A stretch of 33,259 nt of DNA from positions 1-33,259 of the forward strand of contig CAVINS010000039.1 in NCBI GenBank assembly GCA_963643925.1, read 5' to 3'. Position numbers and translations under genes: made by a program. Below, piece after piece: positions 8,127 through 13,452 of the stretch; position 1 is the stretch's first letter; every line of letters starts with the position of its first letter. This DNA is from Phocaeicola_A sp963643925. GTDB taxonomy: Bacteria; Bacteroidota; Bacteroidia; Bacteroidales; Bacteroidaceae. Under the pieces are notes generated by a model, which was given only the letters and a program-made list of their open reading frames with translations, searched no databases and was not told the origin of the DNA.

Positions 8127-8156
8127 CAAAGATACCACGATTTATTGAACCACCAA
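8127..8156 (-). promoter_or_regulatory. Promoter of the putative TA pair
   Basis: TATCTTTG is read on the minus strand from 8134 to 8127, a full -7 match about 28 nt before the ATG. The upstream element TTGG (8156-8153) is an imperfect -33 at 18 nt spacing. No clear operator palindrome was seen. Confidence 0.55.
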
Positions 8157-8215
8157 TACGGATTTACCGATTTTATTCCATGCTTTCACTTCTCATTTAT
8201 GACTCGAGAAGCCCA

Positions 8216-8434
8216 TTACCCCATTGACTCAGGCCCTACTTCTCCTTTGATGAAGCACTTGATAGCATAGTTCTTCATCCCGTTCGTCATCTTGAAGACA
8301 ACGGCAAAGTTTCCGCTGCTCATGACGGGGTCACCCCGGTCGTCCAGCACCGGACGAAGGTTGGACAGCTTATCGAAGTTTTCCTCGGCGCTCAGTATCG
8401 CCGCTTTATATTCAAATATGAGTGGGTATTGCAT
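8216..8434 (-). pseudogene. Truncated kinase-like N-terminus, copy 2
   Basis: The ORF encodes 72 residues. The first 57 are identical to copy 1, and it continues through YAIKCFIKGE, the beta-3 strand with the VAIK-type lysine of a protein-kinase fold, before ending in VGPESMG and a stop. Full-length relatives are several hundred residues long and carry catalytic and repeat domains after this point, so all catalytic residues beyond the ATP lysine are gone. This copy retains 48 more bases of the original gene than copy 1 and is probably closer to the parent. Its promoter-like TACCTTTG is at 8473-8480, inside the repeat. Confidence 0.6.
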
Positions 8435-8488
8435 AATTCATTCATGTTTTCAACTATTAGACTCAGATGCTACAAAGGTACGCATTTC
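8264..8488. repeat. 225-bp perfect direct repeat, copy B
   Basis: Identical to 6977-7201, in the same orientation. The 1062 bp between the copies hold the GNAT pair. Recombination between the copies would delete exactly 1287 bp including that pair. Confidence 0.97.
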
Positions 8489-8534
8489 TTCATCTCCAAG
8501 GAAACAATCAATTCTATTATCAATCAGTTGAAGT

Positions 8535-9193
8535 CTATGACATTTGTTTGAGTTTCTTTTGAAGATTGTACACCACAATACCGCAATAGGGAATGTACTG
8601 CAGTTTCCCATTCTTGCTACGCATGGAAGTATACTTATTAAGATATTGGGAGAGCATGGACTTATTCCAGGGCTGATTCCCCTTCAGGGCAACGAGTTCT
8701 TTCGTCACCACATCCCAACTTTCCTTTCTGTTGGCCTTGAGCAGAGGAGTGTTCAGGTTCAGCACCCCGTTAATTTCCACGTTATACTGTTTGTTGGAGG
8801 AGACAATCTCTCCATCGGACTTATAGGACAACGTTGCTATAAAATTCTCGTCAAACAGATCGAAGGAAACATCCCGACTGCCTTTCAGACGATCACAGTG
8901 TGGCTCATCACCAATGTGACCAGGACAGCAAATGACCATGTTATCATAAGAAAGTTTTGGTCGGAATGTTTCTCCCGACTCAAGATATGTTCAATACGAT
9001 GATCCTCGTTAGTGGATTCCGTCATGTTGAGTTTGTCCTTACAGGGAATCCGACGCATGCAATAGGCGCAAATATAGTCTTGCTCCTGCAACAGGGAATC
9101 GACCAGTTCAGGGATTGATTGATAGTCCACTCCAGGAGTATTCCTATACTCTGTCCATTCTTTGGGTTCTTTGCGTTTTGTAATCTTTATCAT
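8535..9193 (-). pseudogene. Frameshifted HNH nuclease, PtuB/TIGR02646-like
   Basis: Two overlapping frames together make one protein of about 219 residues. The first part (from ATG 9193) contains the zinc-type pair CAYC (C42, C45) and the HNH core EDHRIEH (63-69). The second part resumes with NMVICCPGHIGDE and CDRLKGSRD and runs to the end. They join only if one base is added in the A run at plus 8955-8958 (four T on plus), which would restore the order D-Q-K-L-S-Y-D-N-M-V. So the gene carries a -1 frameshift in a homopolymer, unless this is a sequencing error or programmed slippage. TIGR02646-type HNH proteins serve as the nuclease of Septu systems and some retrons. It starts 2 nt after the ATPase remnant, the usual ptuA-ptuB order. 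Confidence 0.8.
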
Positions 9194-9195
9194 AA

Positions 9196-9549
9196 TCAGT
9201 CCTCAAAGAATGACAATGTAGCTTCCTGTTTTGACAGTTCGGGATTGGCATCGCTTCCCGAGCGTTCTATCATTTTGTTCAATGCCACTCTTGCTTCGGG
9301 ATATTTCTCGGCATCAATCAACTGCGATATAGCCTTGAGTTCTCTATCTACGGTTAAATCGCGAGGAACCTGATCCATGTAGACATCCATAATGGTAGAG
9401 GCATCCAGTCCATACGTGTTCAGCTCCGTATGACTATACACTCCGTCCTTGAATATCAACTTGTAGACCACGTTCTCGTCGTTCGTCTCCACTGACGACA
9501 TCACCAATGGAGCATGGGTGCTTACGATAAACTGAATCTTCGGGAATAT
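9196..9549 (-). pseudogene. C-terminal remnant of an AAA/ABC-type ATPase, PtuA-like
   Basis: An open frame of 117 codons starts right after an in-frame stop at 9550-9552. It reads IFPKIQFIVSTHAPLVMSS, the Walker-B-distal switch-histidine block (IVSTHAP) of SMC/OLD-like ATPases, then a C-terminal tail ending SFFED. The first ATG in the frame (9507) lies after the switch histidine, so normal translation could not yield the motif. The part that should precede it (Walker A, signature, Walker B with DEID..LHP) is absent. Just upstream, out-of-frame bases still read QLR and KLLNI, compatible with the decayed W-Q helix before IFP. The HNH gene follows 2 nt later, so this was probably a Septu-type ptuA-ptuB operon. 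Confidence 0.72.
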
Positions 9550-9586
9550 TCAGCAACTTCGCAACTGGAATTAATCAATAAAAACG

Positions 9587-9958
9587 ATGCCGACAATATT
9601 CATATTCCTTGGATATAGATTCATGTTCCATTCCAACGGCCACGTGCCTATTCAAGTCCATGTACTAAAGGACGGGAATGAAGCAAAGTACAATGTGTCC
9701 CCAATAGAGCAGTCGTACAACCATGGATTTAAGAAGCACGACATCGCTTTGATAGAATCCATCATTTTCGAGAACGAAGAGATTATCGTCGAAAAATCTA
9801 TTCAATACGGTTCCTCGTTGGGGAGTCCTCTCCATATCCACAAAATCGCTTGCAAACAGTATAGAGCTGTGTCTTTCCCTATTTATCGTTCCAAATATTT
9901 TGCTGTCAATGCTTTGCATAGCGTTTCCAAATTCTATAAAGTCCGATTTACCAGATGA
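9587..9958 (+). CDS. DUF4160 domain protein
   Basis: Residues 1-75 match the DUF4160 pattern closely: MPTIFIFLGYRFMFHSN, then H.PI.VHV, G.EAK.NV.P, the GFKKHDI stretch and ESIIFENEEIIVEKS. Family members are normally about 80-95 residues and often sit beside a DUF2442 gene; function is unknown, and TA-like roles have been suggested only from gene pairing. Here the frame runs on to 123 residues with a tail unlike the family, and no DUF2442 follows, so the natural stop was probably lost at about 9815. It begins where the ATPase remnant breaks off, opposite strand, so it may mark the junction of the rearrangement. No ribosome site is visible. Confidence 0.6.
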   Translation: MPTIFIFLGYRFMFHSNGHVPIQVHVLKDGNEAKYNVSPIEQSYNHGFKKHDIALIESIIFENEEIIVEKSIQYGSSLGSPLHIHKIACKQYRAVSFPIYRSKYFAVNALHSVSKFYKVRFTR

Positions 9959-9972
9959 AAAATCCCCTTGTA

Positions 9973-10109
9973 AACGATGCAAGAACACCCGTTTAACGAT
10001 GCAAGAATACGGGGTCGTGGGGTATTTGGCAATTGCCAAACAGATGGATGACAATTGCCGTACACGTGGATGGCAATTGCCGTACACGTGGATGGCAGTT
10101 GTCAAACAC
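9973..10109. repeat. 22-nt-period repeats with GGCAATTGCC palindromes
   Basis: AACGATGCAAGAA occurs twice 22 nt apart (9973-9985, 9995-10007). After a short gap comes the perfect 16-nt palindrome TTTGGCAATTGCCAAA (10025-10040). Then three further units begin GGATG at 10046, 10068 and 10090, again at 22-nt spacing, each holding a full or near GGCAATTGCC palindrome. The first two differ at one base; the third is degenerate. Confidence 0.85.
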
Positions 10110-10141
10110 TCTATGAAAGGGGTATTGTGCAACGTAATAGT

Positions 10142-11074
10142 CTAGTTCTGACAGTATTTCCCTTGGTATGTACACAGGGACTTCATGCGGTTCTTCAGCA
10201 TATTGGTGAACTCGTAGTTCTTCAGGCCCCAGTCGGGGGCGATGAGGAGTTCCTTGGGGGACTGGGAGAGGAAGCGGTCTATCACCAGGTCGGGACGGAG
10301 GTGTTCGAGGTAGCGGATGACCAGATCGGCATACTCCTCGGCAGTGTAGAGGTGGAACTGCTCGGGATGAGAGGCAAACTCATGAGCCATGCGGGTGCCG
10401 CGGATGAGCTGCAGCTGGTGTAGTTTGAGGGTGGTGAGCGGCAGACGGGAGATTTGTCCGGCTTGGGCCATCAGTGCGTCGGGCTCCTCGCCAGGCAGTC
10501 CCAGGATGACGTGGCCTCCGGTGATGATGCCCCGCTCAGCGGTGCGACGGACAGCATCAGCGGCTACCTCGAAGGTATGGCCGCGGTTGATGCGTTGCAA
10601 GGTCCAGTTGTCGGTGCTCTCGATGCCGTACTCTATCATGAGGAAGACTTGGCAGTTGAGCGACTCGAAATAGTCGAGCAGGGCGTCGGGGACGCAGTCG
10701 GGACGGGTGCCGACAACCAATCCCACTACCCCATCGACCGACAGAGCCTCCTCGTACTTGCGCTTCAAGTCGTCGATGCCGGCATAGGTGTTGCTGTAGG
10801 CCTGGAAGTAGGCCAGGTACTTCATCTGCGGATATTTGTGTGCGAAGAACTGCTTTCCCTCCTCCAGCTGGCGGGTGATGCTCTTGCCGGTGTCGCAATA
10901 GGCGGGGTTGAAGGTCTGGTTGTTGCAATAGGTGCAACCGCCCCACCCTACCGTGCCGTCGCGGTTGGGGCAGGAGAAACCCGCGTTCAACGATATTTTC
11001 TGAACCTTATAGTCGAAGCGTTGCCTAAGGAACGCGTTGAACTCATTATACAATGGTCGAATTTCTTCGTTCAT
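10142..11074 (-). CDS. TIGR01212-family radical SAM protein (YhcC-like)
   Basis: This 310-residue protein resembles the YhcC/TIGR01212 radical SAM family, related to Elp3/coproporphyrinogen-type enzymes. The cluster-binding cysteines lie in CPNRDGTVGWGGCTYC near residues 35-50, spaced as is usual in this family, followed by NNQTFNP. The later blocks VVGTRPDCVPDALLDYF, EYGIES and GGHVILGLPGE are typical of the family. The substrate is not established; some relatives have been linked to RNA modification. The frame extends five codons up to a TTG, but ATG at 11074 has GGAGAAA eight bases upstream and fits best. The palindromic repeat array lies immediately downstream. Confidence 0.9.
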   Translation of the reverse strand: MNEEIRPLYNEFNAFLRQRFDYKVQKISLNAGFSCPNRDGTVGWGGCTYCNNQTFNPAYCDTGKSITRQLEEGKQFFAHKYPQMKYLAYFQAYSNTYAGIDDLKRKYEEALSVDGVVGLVVGTRPDCVPDALLDYFESLNCQVFLMIEYGIESTDNWTLQRINRGHTFEVAADAVRRTAERGIITGGHVILGLPGEEPDALMAQAGQISRLPLTTLKLHQLQLIRGTRMAHEFASHPEQFHLYTAEEYADLVIRYLEHLRPDLVIDRFLSQSPKELLIAPDWGLKNYEFTNMLKNRMKSLCTYQGKYCQN

Positions 11075-11133
11075 CTTATTTTTCTCCAATCAATCCAATT
11101 TACTTAGTTCCGCCTCCAGTCCTCTTCGGCACA

Positions 11134-11149
11134 CGGCCTAATCAGGCCG
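11134..11149. other. Perfect short hairpin between the radical SAM and LtaS-like genes
   Basis: CGGCCT and AGGCCG flank a 4-nt loop AATC. It has no T tract on either side, so its role (partial terminator or RNA stabiliser) is open. Confidence 0.4.
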
Positions 11150-11253
11150 ATTCGTCTCTTTCAAATCATCACCCCGTACTTTTTTATCCCCTTCAGGCAA
11201 CCATGATCTTGAATGTTTGGGACAGTCACCCCTGAGGTCCGCTGAATAACGAA

Positions 11254-11358
11254 GTCCCGTTTCATCGGGTCAATTCCTGTCCGCTTCACCGACTTGGTCT
11301 CCATTCCGCCTCATCGGCTGCCTAAGTCCGTTCATCGGTCACTGTCCGTTTTATCGCC
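11254..11358. repeat. Five degenerate short repeats overlapping a gene end
   Basis: Units of the form GTCCGYTTCAYCGGY start at 11254, 11279, 11304, 11326 and 11344 (spacing 25, 25, 22, 18). Each has CCG...CGG ends that could pair as mini-hairpins. The last two overlap the 3' end of the LtaS-like gene and encode its final residues. Confidence 0.65.
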
Positions 11359-13284
11359 GTTGCGTCGGCCCAGGTCGGTATAGAGTTCCTGCAAGAAGGC
11401 TTTGGACCGCAGGATAAGGCTGTCGGCATCCGTGCCTTGCATGACGGTTGGCGAGTCGGCGATGTTGTCGTAGTAGACGAAGTTGCCTTCGGTGGCCATG
11501 CCCATGGCATCGGGTGTGGAGAAGAAGGCGAAATGGGGGGCATCGGGGTCGAGCAGGTCCTTGGAGTAACGGAACTCGCTATGGTCGATGCCCAGCATGC
11601 CCAACACGGTGGCACAGATGTCCATCTGCGAGCCGTAGGCCGTCACTTGCCGCGCCTGCTTCACCGCACCGCCCATCATGACGAGCGGAATCTGGTAGCG
11701 CCACTCCTGCATATTGTCCAGCTGACGGGGATAGGCGCCGAGGTGGTCGGGAACGATCACCACGAGGGTGTTGTCCCAACAAGGGAGCAGCCGCAGTTGG
11801 TCGATGAAACGTCCCAGGCAGTGGTCGGCATAGGAGAAGGCATTCAGTATGGGGTCATCCAACTGCCGGTAGTCGGGCACATCGAAGGGTTCGTGGCTGC
11901 TGCCGGAGAGGATGGCTTTGAAGAAAGGTTTTCTCTGTGTGGCGGATTCGTCAGTTCCGTCTCCGGGTTTGTCTGACGAGCCGATGTCGTTGGATACAGC
12001 CGACGGGGAGCTCCCGGTCTTCAGCTCCTCCAGCACGCGGTCGTAGAGCGGTCCGTCCGCCACGCCCCACTTGCCGAATACATCTTTGCTGGCGAACCGG
12101 TATTGGTCCGTCACTTGGTTATATCCCGAGCCCATGATGTAGGAACGCATATTGCTGAAGTCCGCGTCGCCGCCATAATAGAAGTGGGTGTCGTAGCCTT
12201 GCTTGCGCAGCGCGCCGGCCAACGAGGGAAGCGTGTTGCTGATGCGCGGCTGGTCCATCACGCTGAGGGTGGGTTGCGCGGGCAAGCCACCGAGCACAGA
12301 CACCAACGCCCGGTCGGTGCGGAAGCTGTTGGCATAGAAGTTGGTGAAGTAGAGTCCCTCGCGGGTGTAGCTCTCCAGGTTGGGCACCACACCTTTCACA
12401 CGTCCGCCCTCCTCCATCACCGCCTTGGAGAAACTCTCCAGACAGATCAGTATCACGTCGTAGTCGTGTTTCTCCGCGTCAGGACGGAGCGCCGTGCAAC
12501 TCATCGCGCCAAACAGCCGCTGTGCCTCATCGTCGGCCATAAACCGATAGCGGGAACCTATCTCCTCGTGATGGGCCATCGACTCGAAGAGGCTGAACAG
12601 GGGGTTGACAGCCGCATGGTTGAGTCGCAGGTTGGGGGAATAATAGACCGAACCCGTATGGTTGACTCCCGTAGCGAAACCGCCACGGATGGGGATGAAC
12701 AGCGCAGCGATGAGCAGCAGCATGAGTCCCGTGCAGGCGCATTTTTTCTTTACTGAAATCTGAGATACCGAGACCGGAGCGGCAGCGTTTCGCTTAGCGA
12801 CAAAGACGGTTTTGCCTATCTTGTCGAACAAGAGATAGAAGCCGCCGGCCAAAATGAGGATGAGAGCGAAGAAGCCCAGCAGTTGCCAAGTGCTGACGCT
12901 GGCGAGGGCATCGGCAGGGGAAGTGCGCAGGTAGAGCAAAGGCGTATCGTCCAGCGGGAAGCCCCAATAACCATAGAGAGCGATGTTGGCCACGAAGACG
13001 ATAGCCGCCAGCAGGGAGGCTATGGCAAACCACACGCGCCAAACCACCTGCACGGCTTTGTGCCTGCACCAGACGGAAGCGATGAGCATCAGGGCGGGCA
13101 GCGCACTGAAGTAGCCTGCTATGGCGAGGTCGAGCCGCAGACCATGGCCCGTCACAGACAGATAGTCGCCCAGACTCAAGTCGGTTATCAAACTATGGTG
13201 CACACCGAGGAAGAACACTTTGCTCAGTGCACCCAGCAGCGTCCACGCCACAAACACCTTCAGGAAAGTCAACACTTGTCTCAT
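11332..13284 (-). CDS. LtaS-like membrane phosphotransferase (sulfatase/alkaline phosphatase fold)
   Basis: This 650-residue protein has about five N-terminal membrane helices (near 5-27, 52-72, 84-106, 135-155 and 183-203) and a large extracytoplasmic domain. Metal ligands and nucleophile of the LtaS/OpgB-type fold are visible: LES (E283), the nucleophile T323 in SFRTDR, GSSHEPF (461-467) and PDH (D513, H514). Relatives transfer phosphoglycerol or phosphoethanolamine to envelope glycans. Lipoteichoic acid is not expected here, so lipid A, capsule or periplasmic glycan is a more likely acceptor (inference). A Ser/Asp-rich insert at about 423-450 replaces a loop. It has its own promoter next to the xus terminator. 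The C-terminus runs into a degenerate repeat. Confidence 0.88.
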   Translation of the reverse strand: MRQVLTFLKVFVAWTLLGALSKVFFLGVHHSLITDLSLGDYLSVTGHGLRLDLAIAGYFSALPALMLIASVWCRHKAVQVVWRVWFAIASLLAAIVFVANIALYGYWGFPLDDTPLLYLRTSPADALASVSTWQLLGFFALILILAGGFYLLFDKIGKTVFVAKRNAAAPVSVSQISVKKKCACTGLMLLLIAALFIPIRGGFATGVNHTGSVYYSPNLRLNHAAVNPLFSLFESMAHHEEIGSRYRFMADDEAQRLFGAMSCTALRPDAEKHDYDVILICLESFSKAVMEEGGRVKGVVPNLESYTREGLYFTNFYANSFRTDRALVSVLGGLPAQPTLSVMDQPRISNTLPSLAGALRKQGYDTHFYYGGDADFSNMRSYIMGSGYNQVTDQYRFASKDVFGKWGVADGPLYDRVLEELKTGSSPSAVSNDIGSSDKPGDGTDESATQRKPFFKAILSGSSHEPFDVPDYRQLDDPILNAFSYADHCLGRFIDQLRLLPCWDNTLVVIVPDHLGAYPRQLDNMQEWRYQIPLVMMGGAVKQARQVTAYGSQMDICATVLGMLGIDHSEFRYSKDLLDPDAPHFAFFSTPDAMGMATEGNFVYYDNIADSPTVMQGTDADSLILRSKAFLQELYTDLGRRNGDKTDSDR

Positions 13285-13312
13285 CGTTTCAGCTCTTTAC
13301 CATTACGAGCGA

Positions 13313-13343
13313 CAAAGGTAGTAATTTCTTCGGATAGCGCAAA
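13313..13343 (-). promoter_or_regulatory. Bacteroidetes-type promoter of the LtaS-like gene
   Basis: The minus strand reads TTTG (13343-13340), 19 nt, TACCTTTG (13320-13313), a full match about 28 nt before the ATG. The TTTG is formed by the T tract of the upstream terminator, so the two signals share bases. Confidence 0.75.
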
Positions 13344-13377
13344 AAGGCGGCGGGAACCACTAGAGTCCTCGCCGCCT
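13341..13377 (-). terminator. Intrinsic terminator of the xus operon
   Basis: AGGCGGCG and CGCCGCCT (13370-13377 with 13345-13352) form an 8-bp G+C-rich stem that extends after one mismatch and is followed by five T on the minus strand. It lies about 75 nt beyond the xylanase stop. Confidence 0.8.
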
Positions 13378-13452
13378 CAAAACTAATATACCAATTATTC
13401 ACATAGCGAATCTATGCAAGGGGGCTGTCGAAACAACCCTTCGGTGCTACAA

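Noticed and set aside
7005..8531. Two near-identical plus-strand ORFs beginning MKTTAKFPLL
   Set aside because: They are antisense to the kinase-like fragment inside the 225-bp repeat and are identical only because the DNA is repeated.
9560..9600. Walker-B-like reading IVGIVFID on the minus strand upstream of the ATPase remnant
   Set aside because: It overlaps the start of the DUF4160 gene and is followed by a stop; it could be a true remnant but chance cannot be excluded, so it is not counted as evidence.
9973..10109. CRISPR array
   Set aside because: Units are tandem with a 22-nt period and no unique spacers, and no cas genes are nearby.
9665..10132. 155-codon minus ORF as a gene
   Set aside because: Its first third is translated repeat sequence, and its end is antisense to the clear DUF4160 region; at most the middle part is a gene remnant.
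5096..10140. Integrative element with integrase and att sites
   Set aside because: No integrase, transposase or flanking repeats were found around the accessory island.
11332..13284. True lipoteichoic acid synthase
   Set aside because: The fold and catalytic residues match, but the organism appears to be a Gram-negative Bacteroidales, so the acceptor is probably another envelope glycan or lipid.
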